From assembly GCA_026985615.1 (NCBI GenBank), contig JALSQD010000012.1:1-60280 (forward strand): 60,280 nucleotides of DNA, read 5' to 3'. Origin of the DNA: Thermaceae bacterium. GTDB lineage: Bacteria > Deinococcota > Deinococci > Deinococcales > Marinithermaceae. Each line of letters begins with the position of its first letter. Within the stretch, counting starts at the first letter, position 1. Below, one piece after another: positions 1-7,525 of this stretch. Below the pieces are notes generated by a model. It made no database searches, was not told where the DNA came from, and saw only the letters and a program-made list of their open reading frames with translations. The translations under genes were made by a program, and so were the position numbers.

Positions 1-895
1 GGAAGCGCGGGTAGGGCGAGGGCGGGGTGTAGAAGCCGGTGTGGTCGCCAAAGGGCCCCTCGGTCACAAAGGGCTCGGCCGGATCCACGTACCCCTCGAG
101 CACGAACTCGGCCTCGGCGGGCACCCACAAGTCCACCGTTTTGGCCTTCACCAGCTCCACCGACCGGCCGCGCAAGAAGCCCGCCAGGTGGTACTCGTAC
201 AGCCCCGGCAGCTCGGGCAGCGGGGCGGTGGCGGCGTAGCCGAGCACAGGGTCGCCGCCCAGGGCCACGGCCACCTCCAGCTTGCGGCCCAGCGCGCGCG
301 CCTTCTCGAAGTGCTTGCGCCCGGTCTTGTAGAGCTGCCAGTGCATTGCCGTCGTGCGCGGGCCGAAAACCTGCATCCGGTACATCCCCACGTTGTACTC
401 GCCGGTTTCGGGGTCCTTGGTAATGACCTGGGGCAGGGTGACGAAGGGCCCGCCGTCTGCGGGCCAGCTGGTCTGCACCGGCAGCCGGCCCAGGTCGACG
501 GCCTCGCCGGTGCGCACCACCTCCTGCACCGGAGCACGCCGCACCTTCTTGGGGAAAAGCCCTTTCAGCTCGACCAGCTTGGGCAGCAGCGCCAGCGCCC
601 CGGCGAGGCCGCCGGCGGGTTTGAGGTCCAAAAGCCGCTGCACCTTTTCCGCCAGCTCGTCAAGCGTTTTTACCCCCAGGGCCCGCGCGGTGCGCTCGGG
701 GGTGCCGTAAAGGCCGATGACCAGCGGGAAGTCGCGCCCGCGCACGTTTTCAAAGAGCAGCGCCGGCCCGCCCGACTTGAAGGCGGCGTCGGCCAGCGCG
801 GTGATCTCGAGCTCGGCGGAAACCTCGTCGCGCACGCGCACCAGCTCGCCGCGGCGCTCGAGGTCTTTCAGGTAGGCGCCCAGGTTCCTGAACAC
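1..895 (-). CDS. UbiD-family decarboxylase, 3' part outside window
   Basis: Translating the minus strand from a GTG at 895 gives an open frame that runs off the left edge. It begins VFRNLGAYLKDLERRGELVR and contains FVTLPQVITKDPETGEYNVG and a C-terminal EGPFGDHTGFYTPPSPYPRF. These are hallmarks of the UbiD/MenA-type prenylated-FMN decarboxylases (3-octaprenyl-4-hydroxybenzoate or menaquinone-pathway decarboxylase). About 298 residues are visible of the usual 450-600, so the C-terminus is missing. A GGTGGGGG stretch just before the GTG can serve as ribosome binding site. In a Thermaceae-like organism, which uses menaquinone, a role in futalosine or menaquinone biosynthesis is plausible, but UbiD homologues act on many aromatic acids. 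The substrate is not determined from sequence. Confidence 0.85.
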   Translation of the reverse strand, partial: MFRNLGAYLKDLERRGELVRVRDEVSAELEITALADAAFKSGGPALLFENVRGRDFPLVIGLYGTPERTARALGVKTLDELAEKVQRLLDLKPAGGLAGALALLPKLVELKGLFPKKVRRAPVQEVVRTGEAVDLGRLPVQTSWPADGGPFVTLPQVITKDPETGEYNVGMYRMQVFGPRTTAMHWQLYKTGRKHFEKARALGRKLEVAVALGGDPVLGYAATAPLPELPGLYEYHLAGFLRGRSVELVKAKTVDLWVPAEAEFVLEGYVDPAEPFVTEGPFGDHTGFYTPPSPYPRF

Positions 896-996
896 GCCCC
901 CACCATACCAGCCGGTCGGCGCCCGCGCTTTAGTTCGCCTGCGGCGAAAAAACGTAAGATTTCGCGTCAGCCACGCGCGGAGCAGCTATGAGAAAC

Positions 997-1025
997 TTGA
1001 ATACATCGGCTTTTCCTGCTAGGCT
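997..1025 (+). promoter_or_regulatory. Promoter of the peptide-transporter operon
   Basis: TTGAAT (997-1002) and TAGGCT (1020-1025) are separated by 17 bases, a sigma-70-type arrangement. The transcript would have a leader of about 20 bases including the strong GGAGG before the ATG at 1050. Confidence 0.6.
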
Positions 1026-1049
1026 GAAGCCTCAAGGAGGGGGGTAATT

Positions 1050-2567
1050 ATGCGAAAAATACTGTTCTTATTGGTTTTTATGCTGGCAGCCCTGCCCGCC
1101 TGGGCCGCGGGCGACACCCTGGTGATCGCGCAGGGGGTGGACGCCACCACCCTGGACCCGGTGAACCACCAGGAAACGCCCACCGCCAACGTGGCCGCCC
1201 AGATTTTCGACAACTTCTACCGCCGCCTACCCAACGGGCAGTATGAACCCTGGCTAGGTGAGGCCAAGGCGCTCAACGACCTCACCTGGGAACTCACCGT
1301 CAAGCAGGGCATCCGCTTCCACAACGGTGAGGAGCTTAACGCCGAGGTCATCAAGTTCAACTTCGACCGCCTCCTCAACCCCGACAAACCGCTCAAGTAT
1401 TCCACTTACTTCAAGACGATCACGAACGTCGAGGTGACCGGGCCCTACACCCTCAAGGTGACCACCTCCAAGCCCTCGCCGCTCTTCATCACCCGTCTGA
1501 CCTACCTCTGGGTGGTGCCCAAGCAGTACATCGAGGAGAAGGGCGACGCCTACTTCGCCAACCACCCGGTGGGCACCGGGCCCTATAAGTTCGTGCGCTG
1601 GGTCAAGGACGAGGAGATCGTGCTCGAGGCCAACGAGGACTACTGGGCGGGCAAGCCGAAGATCAAGAAGGTCGTTTTCCGCCCCATCCCCGAGGCCTCC
1701 AGCCGCGTGGCCGAGCTCGTGACCGGCGGGGTGGACATCATCACCAACCTCGCCCCCGAGGCCGTGGCCGTGGTCAACGGCTCGGGCGTGGCCGAGGCCC
1801 GCACCGTGCCCAGCATCCGCAACATCTTCGTCGTCCTCGACGTGAAGGGCGAGGGGCCGCTGCACGACCCCAAGGTGCGCCAGGCGCTCAACTACGCGGT
1901 GGACAAGAAGTCCATCATCGAGCACGTGCTGGGCGGTAACGGCGTGCCCGTGGGCTGCCCGTTGAACCCGTACATCTTTGGCTACGACGAGAAGCTCTGC
2001 GAGCCCTTCCCCTACGACCCCGAGAAGGCCAAGCAGCTGCTCGCCGAGGCGGGTTACCCGGACGGCTTCAGCTTCACCATGGGCAGCCCCTCGGGCCGCT
2101 ACCTCAACGACCGCCAGGTCGCTGAGGCCATCGTGGGCCAGCTCGCCAAGGTGGGCGTGAAGGCCGAGCTGCGGGTGCAGGAGTGGAGCAGCTACGTCAG
2201 CCAAATCCTCGAGCGCAAGATCCCCACCGACGCCTGGCTGATCGGCTGGGGCAACGCCCAGTTCGACGCCGACAATACCCTTTTCACCCTGCTCTACGGC
2301 GGCACCGTGGAAGGCGGGCCCAAGCGCAGCATCTTCGACTACTGGGTCGATCCCGAATTCGACAAGTACGTACTCGAGGCCCAGACGGTGGTGGACCAGG
2401 CCAAGCGAAAGGAGCTCTACAAGAAGGCGCTCGAGCACGTGCGCGTCGGCGCGCCCTGGATCTTCCTCTACCAGCAGAAGGACATCTACGGCGTCAACAA
2501 GCGCGTCAAGTGGCAGCCGCGCCCCGACGAGCTCATCTGGGCCTTCGACGCGGAGATCGTAAAGTAA
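1050..2567 (+). CDS. ABC transporter substrate-binding protein, family 5 (dipeptide/oligopeptide type)
   Basis: A 505-residue exported solute-binding protein. Residues 1-20 form a signal peptide (positively charged MRK, hydrophobic core, AWAAG cleavage region). The mature part carries family-5 features: TLDPVNHQETPTANVAAQIF near the N-terminus, an FNFDRLLNP block, the HPVGTGPYKFVRW block and the YPDGFSFTM region before a C-terminal lobe. Length fits DppA/OppA-type proteins. It would capture peptides (or nickel or other solutes bound by this family) outside the membrane and hand them to the permeases encoded downstream. The start is supported by GGAGG about 8 bases upstream. No ATPase genes follow, so the transporter must share ATPases encoded elsewhere. 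No lipobox cysteine is seen. Confidence 0.9.
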   Translation: MRKILFLLVFMLAALPAWAAGDTLVIAQGVDATTLDPVNHQETPTANVAAQIFDNFYRRLPNGQYEPWLGEAKALNDLTWELTVKQGIRFHNGEELNAEVIKFNFDRLLNPDKPLKYSTYFKTITNVEVTGPYTLKVTTSKPSPLFITRLTYLWVVPKQYIEEKGDAYFANHPVGTGPYKFVRWVKDEEIVLEANEDYWAGKPKIKKVVFRPIPEASSRVAELVTGGVDIITNLAPEAVAVVNGSGVAEARTVPSIRNIFVVLDVKGEGPLHDPKVRQALNYAVDKKSIIEHVLGGNGVPVGCPLNPYIFGYDEKLCEPFPYDPEKAKQLLAEAGYPDGFSFTMGSPSGRYLNDRQVAEAIVGQLAKVGVKAELRVQEWSSYVSQILERKIPTDAWLIGWGNAQFDADNTLFTLLYGGTVEGGPKRSIFDYWVDPEFDKYVLEAQTVVDQAKRKELYKKALEHVRVGAPWIFLYQQKDIYGVNKRVKWQPRPDELIWAFDAEIVK

Positions 2568-2590
2568 CCGAGGCACGATGACCGAATCCC

Positions 2591-2622
2591 AGCCCCTCCC
2601 CCGCGCCCTCGGGGGAGGGGCT
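2591..2622 (+). promoter_or_regulatory. Perfect 13-bp hairpin between binding-protein and permease genes
   Basis: Arms 2591-2603 and 2610-2622 are exact reverse complements with a 6-base loop. The right arm contains the only good Shine-Dalgarno-like sequence (GGGGGAGGGG, 2611-2620) for the permease ATG at 2631. There is no T-run, so it is not a simple terminator. It could slow 3' decay of the binding-protein message and mask the permease ribosome binding site, favouring excess binding protein. The structure is seen; the function is inferred. Confidence 0.6.
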
Positions 2623-2630
2623 TACCGCCG

Positions 2631-3548
2631 ATGCTGACCTACATCCTGCGAAGACTCCTGCTCGTCCTCGTCGTCGTCTGGGGGGCGGCTACGCTGGCTT
2701 TCGGGCTGCTCTACCTCTCGGGCGACCCGGTCAACCTGATGCTCCCGCTCGACGCCAGCCCCGAGGCACGCGAGGAGCTGCGCCGCGCCTACGGCTTCGA
2801 CCAGCCGCTCTACGTGCAGTACGGTCGCTACCTGATCAAGCTGCTGCACGGCGACTTCGGCACCAGCCTGCGCTCGCAGGAGCCGGCGCTTGACCTAGTG
2901 CTCCAGCGCATGGGCCCCACGCTCACCCTCGCGGGCTGGGGACTGCTCTTCGCCGTGCTCGTGGGCGTGCCCGCGGGGGTGCTAGCCGCGGTGCGCAAGG
3001 GCACGATCGTCGAGCTCCTGACCATGACGCTAGCACTCCTCGGCCAGTCGATCCCGGTCTTCTGGCTGGGCCTGATGCTGATCTTGATCTTCGGGCTCAA
3101 GCTGCACTGGCTCCCCATCTCGGGCGCAGGCAGCTGGAAACACCTGATCCTCCCGGCGATCACCGTAGGCACCTTCGTGACCGCCTCCATCGCCCGCCTC
3201 ACCCGCAGCGGGGTCATCGCCGAGCTGCGCAGCGACCACGTGCGCACCGCGCGGGCCAAGGGCCTGCCCGGTCGCGTGGTCGTCTACAAGCACGCGCTGC
3301 GCAACGCCGCCATTCCGGTGGTCACCATCATCGGCCTGCAGCTGGGCGCGCTGCTCTCGGGCGCAGTGATCACCGAAACCATCTTCGCCTGGCCGGGCGT
3401 CGGCCGGTTCGTGCTCATCGCGGTGAGCCAACGCGACTTCCCGGTGGTCCAGGCGACGGTGGTGGTCTTCGCGCTGATGCTGGCCTTCGTCAACCTGATC
3501 GTGGACCTCGCCTACCTCTGGCTCGATCCTAGGGTGCGCTACGCATGA
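2631..3548 (+). CDS. ABC transporter permease, DppB/OppB type
   Basis: A 305-residue inner-membrane permease. The first membrane segment is at about residues 5-30, followed by a periplasmic region and five more hydrophobic segments. The EAA-type cytoplasmic loop that contacts the ATPase reads DHVRTARAKGLPGRVVVYKH (about residues 203-222), and the C-terminus ends YLWLDPRVRYA as usual in DppB proteins. It pairs with the DppC-type subunit whose start overlaps its stop by four bases (ATGA). It forms half of the translocation channel for the solute bound by the protein encoded upstream. Confidence 0.92.
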   Translation: MLTYILRRLLLVLVVVWGAATLAFGLLYLSGDPVNLMLPLDASPEAREELRRAYGFDQPLYVQYGRYLIKLLHGDFGTSLRSQEPALDLVLQRMGPTLTLAGWGLLFAVLVGVPAGVLAAVRKGTIVELLTMTLALLGQSIPVFWLGLMLILIFGLKLHWLPISGAGSWKHLILPAITVGTFVTASIARLTRSGVIAELRSDHVRTARAKGLPGRVVVYKHALRNAAIPVVTIIGLQLGALLSGAVITETIFAWPGVGRFVLIAVSQRDFPVVQATVVVFALMLAFVNLIVDLAYLWLDPRVRYA

Positions 3549-4369
3549 GACGGCTGTTACGCAACCCCTCCGCCCTCGTGGGCCTCGCCATCATCGGCCT
3601 CTTCCTGCTCACAGCCGCGCTTGCGCCCCTGCTCAGCCCCCACGACCCAACGCTGCAGGACCTGGCGATGCGGCTCAAACCGCCGGGCACCGAGGGGCAC
3701 CTACTGGGCACCGACCGCCTGGGGCGCGACGTGCTCTCGCGCATCATCTACGGCGCGCGGCTGTCGCTCTTCATCTCAATCAGCAGCGTGCTCATCGGCA
3801 TGGTCATCGGCGTGCCGCTGGGACTCGTCTCGGGCTACTTCGGCGGCAAGCTCGACGACGTGCTCATGCGTCTGGGCGACATCCAGCTCTCGCTGCCCTT
3901 CATCCTGCTGGTCATCGCCATCATCGCCGCGCTGGGCCCGAGCCTGACGAACACGATCCTCACCCTGGGCATCACCAGCTGGGTGGTCTACGCCCGGGTG
4001 GTGCGGGGCTCGGTGCTTTCGCTCAAGGAGCAGGACTTCGTCCAGGCGGCAAAGGCGCTGGGGACGCCCACCCGCCGCATCCTGGGCAAGCACCTGCTGC
4101 CCAACGCCGCCGGGCCGCTGATCGTGGTGGCGACGCTCGAGCTCGCCCGCATCATCGTCAACGAGGCAGCGCTCAGCTTTCTGGGACTCTCCGGCGTGCC
4201 CCCCGAGATCCCCAGCTGGGGGCAGATGCTGGCCGACGGCCGCGAGGTGCTCTACTTTGGCGGCTGGTGGGTGGCCACCTTCCCCGGCGTGGCCATCAGC
4301 CTGGTGGTGCTGGGCATCAACCTGCTGGGCGACGCGCTGGGCGAGGTGCTGGACCCGCGGAGCAGGTGA
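3545..4369 (+). CDS. ABC transporter permease, DppC/OppC type
   Basis: A 274-residue inner-membrane permease, translationally coupled to the upstream permease through an ATGA overlap. It has the DppC signature near the N-terminus (HDPTLQDLAMRLKPPGTEGH followed by LGTDRLGRDVLSRIIYGAR), five or six membrane segments, and an EAA loop, QDFVQAAKALGTPTRRILGK, about residues 163-182. The ending LGDALGEVLDPRSR is typical. It is the last gene of the transporter unit; the next gene is about 270 bases away with its own promoter. Confidence 0.92.
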   Translation: MRRLLRNPSALVGLAIIGLFLLTAALAPLLSPHDPTLQDLAMRLKPPGTEGHLLGTDRLGRDVLSRIIYGARLSLFISISSVLIGMVIGVPLGLVSGYFGGKLDDVLMRLGDIQLSLPFILLVIAIIAALGPSLTNTILTLGITSWVVYARVVRGSVLSLKEQDFVQAAKALGTPTRRILGKHLLPNAAGPLIVVATLELARIIVNEAALSFLGLSGVPPEIPSWGQMLADGREVLYFGGWWVATFPGVAISLVVLGINLLGDALGEVLDPRSR

Positions 4370-4408
4370 GTGGGTGCATGGTGCGTGGTGGACTAAAAGA
4401 TTGCGCCC

Positions 4409-4436
4409 GTAGCTTGTAGCCTGTAGTCTGTGGTTT
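4409..4436 (+). repeat. Four tandem 7-bp units (GTAGYYT)
   Basis: Units GTAGCTT, GTAGCCT, GTAGTCT and GTGGTTT follow each other without gaps inside the 268-base gap 4370-4637, the largest gene-free stretch in the window. No convincing ORF lies in that gap; a frame entering the next gene from 4488 lacks a start signal. Confidence 0.7.
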
Positions 4437-4555
4437 CGTCGCGACACAATCCTCCGGTCGGGTAATGGCAAATAAAATCCCTTCCCCTTGGAGAGAACCG
4501 GAGAGGGGCTGCGGGCGCTGATGAAGCCAAAGGTTCGCCTTCGGCTTCGCAAAAA

Positions 4556-4579
4556 CCCACACCCCACTTCCCACACCCC
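4556..4579 (-). repeat. Potential G-quadruplex tract (minus strand)
   Basis: Four C-runs on the plus strand (4556-4558, 4562-4565, 4570-4572, 4576-4579) give four G-runs of 3-4 on the minus strand separated by 3-4 bases. It lies about 60 bases upstream of the amidohydrolase start. The wording (GTGGG, GTGTGGGG) is shared with the tract near 9675. Confidence 0.5.
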
Positions 4580-4625
4580 AACGAGTCCGCGACCGCGCGC
4601 GGGCCCGCCTCCCGTCCTTACCCGC

Positions 4626-4631
4626 TACGAT
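4626..4631 (+). promoter_or_regulatory. -10 box of a leaderless or near-leaderless promoter
   Basis: TACGAT lies exactly six bases before the ATG at 4638. Transcription would start at or next to the start codon. The six-base spacer also spells AGGAGC, so an ordinary ribosome binding site is an alternative reading. Confidence 0.5.
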
Positions 4632-4637
4632 AGGAGC

Positions 4638-5801
4638 ATGCAAACCTACAAAGGCACCTTTCTCGATCCCGTCGAGCTCGAGCCCTTCGTGGGATATCTA
4701 AGCGTGGAAGGCGGCCGCATCGCCGGCCTGGACCGCCGCGCGCCCGGCGGCGCCGAGGTGACGCCGCTTCCGGGCGTGGTGGTGCCGGGCCTCATCGACG
4801 CCCACGTGCACCTGACGATGTCGGGCGACCTCGATCCCACGGCCGACCTGGAGAAGTGGAGCGACGCCTACCTGCTCGCGCGGGCGGCGGGCTACCTGCG
4901 CGGCTACCTGGCCGCGGGGGTGACCGCGGTGCGCGATCTCGGCTCGCGCGCGGGGAGCGCGATCGGGCTCGCCCAGGCGGTGGCGCAGGGGCTGCTGGAG
5001 GGGCCACGCGTCGTGGCCGCCGGACCCGTGATCACCCCCACGGGCGGGCACGGCTGGAAGTTCGGGCTCGAGGCCGACGGGCCCGAGGGCGTGCGCCGCG
5101 CCGCCCGGATGGTCTTCAAGCAGGGCGCCGGCACCATCAAGTTCATGGCCACCGGAGGGGTGATGACGCCGGGCATCAAGGCCGGGGCCGAAATGTTCGA
5201 CGAGGAGGAGATGCGCGCCGGGGTGTGCGAGGCCGAGAAGCGCGGCGCGGTGAGCGCCGCTCACGCCCAGGGGCTCGCGGGCATAAAGAATGCGGTGCGC
5301 GCCGGGGTACACACCATCGAACACGGCGCCTTCGACGGCTGGGACGAGGAGGTCTTCGAGCTGATGAAGCGCCAGGGCACCGTGCTGGTGCCCACACTCG
5401 CCGCCCCCGACGGCATCCTCCGGGGTGAGGGGCGGGTGCCCGCCTTCATGGTGGAGAAGACCCGGCCCATCGCCGAACGGCACCGCGCGAACACGCTCGA
5501 GGCCTACCGGGCGGGCGTGCCCATCGCCGCCGGCACCGACGCCGGTACGCCGCTCAACGGCCACCCCAACCTGGCCCGCGAGCTCGCGCTGCTGGCCGAG
5601 GTGGGGCTCGAGCTCCCCGACGTGCTCCGGGCAGCCACCACCGTGGCCGCCCAGGCGCTGGGGCGCGAGGGCGAGCTCGGGCGCATCGCCCCCGGCTACG
5701 CCGCCGACCTGGTGGTGCTGGACGGCGACCCGCTGGAAAGCGCCGCGGCCTACGCGCGGCCGCTGGTCACCATGAGTGTGGGCCGGCTCTGGACGGGCTA
5801 G
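4638..5801 (+). CDS. Metal-dependent amidohydrolase (imidazolonepropionase/prolidase-like)
   Basis: A 387-residue amidohydrolase-superfamily enzyme with the metal-binding HxH in GLIDAHVHL (His56, His58), a candidate carboxylated lysine in TIKFMATGG, further ligands in SAAHAQG and TIEHGAF, and the catalytic aspartate in AGTDAGTPL. The C-terminal GYAADLVVLDGDPLE closes the small beta-sandwich domain. The order matches cytosolic Xaa-Pro/Xaa-Arg dipeptidase-like and imidazolonepropionase-related proteins, which cleave C-N bonds in small molecules or dipeptides. Its place after a dipeptide-type transporter makes a peptidase role attractive but unproven. I start it at 4638 rather than further upstream because the upstream extension is low-complexity and the -10/RBS signals point here. 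Its TAG stop is interlocked with the antiporter's TAG on the opposite strand. Confidence 0.85.
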   Translation: MQTYKGTFLDPVELEPFVGYLSVEGGRIAGLDRRAPGGAEVTPLPGVVVPGLIDAHVHLTMSGDLDPTADLEKWSDAYLLARAAGYLRGYLAAGVTAVRDLGSRAGSAIGLAQAVAQGLLEGPRVVAAGPVITPTGGHGWKFGLEADGPEGVRRAARMVFKQGAGTIKFMATGGVMTPGIKAGAEMFDEEEMRAGVCEAEKRGAVSAAHAQGLAGIKNAVRAGVHTIEHGAFDGWDEEVFELMKRQGTVLVPTLAAPDGILRGEGRVPAFMVEKTRPIAERHRANTLEAYRAGVPIAAGTDAGTPLNGHPNLARELALLAEVGLELPDVLRAATTVAAQALGREGELGRIAPGYAADLVVLDGDPLESAAAYARPLVTMSVGRLWTG

Positions 5802-7033
5802 CGGCTGGTGGCCACTTTGGCCACCTTGCCGATGGTGAGGCCCTGCGCCAGCACGCTAAAGACCACGACACCGTAGGTCATGGCCAGGATCACCTCGCGC
5901 TCGGGGCCGGGGGGAAGGCTGAGCGCCAGCGCCACCGAGATACCGCCACGCAGGCCACCCCAAGTCATCAGGCGGACGGTGTACTGGGCGAAGTCGCGCA
6001 CCAACCGCAGCGCGCCGATGGGCAGGCCCACGCTCACGAACCGGGCCCCCAGCACCAGCGGAACCGCCAGCGCCGCCAGCTCGAGGTAGCCCGGCGTGTA
6101 GCGGATCAGCAGGATCTCGAGGCCGATGAGAACGAAGAGCAGCGCGTTAAGGATCTCGTCGGTCATCTCCCAGAAGGTGTCCAGGTGCTCGCGGGTACGC
6201 TCGCTCATGGCCATGGTGCGGCCGTGGTTGCCGATGAGCAGGCCCGCGGCCACCATGGCCAGGGGCCCGGAGGTGCCCAGCTGCGAGGCCAGGGCGTAGC
6301 CGCCGGTCACGAGCGCCAGCGTGATCAGCACCTCGACCGAGTAGTCGTCGGTGCGCCGCAGCATGTAAAAGGCCACCAGTCCCAGCACCAGCCCCAACGC
6401 CAGGCCCCCACCGGCCTCGCGCAGGAAGAAGAGGATCACCCCCGCCACGCTCGCCTCGGCGTGGCCCCCGTGGGCCCCGGCAAGGCTGAGGATGACGGCG
6501 AAGACCACGACGCCTACGCCGTCGTTGAAGAGCGACTCGCCGGAGATGAGGGTCTCCAGGTCCTTGGGGACGCCGGCCTTCTTGAGCAGGCCCAGCACGG
6601 CGATGGGATCGGTGGGCGAGATCAACGCCCCGAAGAGCAAGGCGTAGATGTAGGGCAGTTCAATGCCCAGCCAGCCGGCCAGGTAGTAGACGCCCGTGCC
6701 CACGACGAAGGTGCTCGCCAGCACGCCCAGGGTGGCCAGGGTGAGAATCGAAACCCAGCGTTTCTTGAGGTCGTCGAGATTGACGTGCAAGGCGCCGGCG
6801 AAAAGCAGGAAGGCGAGCATGCCCTGCATCAGCACGCGCTCGAGCGGCACCGCCTCGAGCAGGTCACGGGCCCACCCCTCCGCCGGCCCGCCGATGAGGA
6901 CGAGCGCGAGCGAGAAGAGCAGCCCTGCCAGCATGACGCCTATAGGCGTGGGGAGCTTGAGGTGCTGGTAATTGAGGTACGCGAAGATCGCGGTGAGGGT
7001 GAAGAGCACCCCCATGGCATCGAAGAACCCCAT
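5798..7033 (-). CDS. Na+/H+ antiporter, CPA1 family
   Basis: A 411-residue membrane protein with about 12 hydrophobic segments. Diagnostic CPA1 motifs are present: FLLFAGALHVNLDDLKK (about 76-91), ALISPTDPIAVLGLL with TDP at 141-143, and GESLFNDGVGVVVF with the ion-binding Asn-Asp pair at 170-171. The late MTWGGLRGGISVALALSLP block is the conserved helix-10/11 region. It exchanges cytoplasmic Na+ (or K+) for protons across the inner membrane. There is no long C-terminal regulatory domain. TAAACT lies six bases before the ATG, so it is probably transcribed alone as a leaderless message. Confidence 0.93.
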   Translation of the reverse strand: MGFFDAMGVLFTLTAIFAYLNYQHLKLPTPIGVMLAGLLFSLALVLIGGPAEGWARDLLEAVPLERVLMQGMLAFLLFAGALHVNLDDLKKRWVSILTLATLGVLASTFVVGTGVYYLAGWLGIELPYIYALLFGALISPTDPIAVLGLLKKAGVPKDLETLISGESLFNDGVGVVVFAVILSLAGAHGGHAEASVAGVILFFLREAGGGLALGLVLGLVAFYMLRRTDDYSVEVLITLALVTGGYALASQLGTSGPLAMVAAGLLIGNHGRTMAMSERTREHLDTFWEMTDEILNALLFVLIGLEILLIRYTPGYLELAALAVPLVLGARFVSVGLPIGALRLVRDFAQYTVRLMTWGGLRGGISVALALSLPPGPEREVILAMTYGVVVFSVLAQGLTIGKVAKVATSR

Positions 7034-7197
7034 GATTCCAGTTTAAGCAAGGCGCAGGTCCAAAAGTGGACAGATGGCGGATTCCACACCATGAACCTCG
7101 GAGGCCACAGGGTTGGAGAACGCGGCGCAGCGCGCAAGACGCGGCGCAGCTGCAGAGGGGAAGAGGCTAGTGCATAGCTGTCATTTAGCCGTTAACG

Positions 7198-7220
7198 CGA
7201 AAAGGAGCCGGACCGGCTCC
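7198..7220 (-). terminator. Intrinsic terminator of the tRNA-Asp/tRNA-Phe unit
   Basis: On the minus strand a GGAGCCG stem (7204-7210 with 7214-7220) is followed by TTTT. It lies 33 bases after the end of tRNA-Phe. Confidence 0.75.
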
Positions 7221-7252
7221 CTTGTGCTATGTCGTCCTGAACGAAAAAAGTT

Positions 7253-7328
7253 TGGTGCCGAGGGGCGGAATTGAACCGCCGACACTGCGATTTTCAGTCG
7301 CATGCTCTACCAACTGAGCTACCTCGGC
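7253..7328 (-). tRNA. tRNA-Phe (anticodon GAA)
   Basis: A 76-base cloverleaf: acceptor stem GCCGAGG/CCTCGGC, D-arm GCTC...GAGC, anticodon stem TGCGA/TCGCA around loop CTGAAAA, T-arm GGCGG TTCAATT CCGCC, discriminator A and an encoded CCA. It is cotranscribed with the tRNA-Asp gene five bases upstream. Confidence 0.97.
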
Positions 7329-7333
7329 ACCTA

Positions 7334-7410
7334 TGGCGGCCCCGACGGGACTCGAACCCGCGATCTCCCACGTGACAGGCGGGTGTGTTAACCAACTACA
7401 CCACGGGGCC
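7334..7410 (-). tRNA. tRNA-Asp (anticodon GTC)
   Basis: A 77-base cloverleaf: acceptor GGCCCCG/CGGGGCC, anticodon stem CCCGC/GTGGG (one G-U pair) around loop CTGTCAC, T-arm GCGGG TTCGAGT CCCGT, discriminator G and encoded CCA. It is first in a two-tRNA transcript. Confidence 0.97.
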
Positions 7411-7452
7411 AAACGTGTTGTCCTGCCGGCCTCGGCCACAGCAGCGGAATTC

Positions 7453-7481
7453 ATCATAAAGAAGCGTCTGGGCGATGTCAA
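7453..7481 (-). promoter_or_regulatory. Consensus promoter of the two-tRNA unit
   Basis: On the minus strand, TTGACA (7481-7476) and TATGAT (7458-7453) are 17 bases apart, about 40 bases upstream of tRNA-Asp. The near-perfect match fits a strong stable-RNA promoter. Confidence 0.85.
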
Positions 7482-7525
7482 GGCGGTTTTTCGGCCCCAC
7501 GCGGGCCATCTTGTACGATGAACAC

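Noticed and set aside
41..991. Long plus-strand frame of 316 codons at the left edge
   Set aside because: Shadow of the minus-strand UbiD-family gene; its translation is Gln/Arg/His-rich and without family motifs.
4409..4436. CRISPR-like array
   Set aside because: The 7-bp units have no spacers and no cas genes are nearby.
4488..4637. N-terminal extension of the amidohydrolase
   Set aside because: It passes through low-complexity DNA, has no start signal, and the family homology begins at the ATG at 4638.
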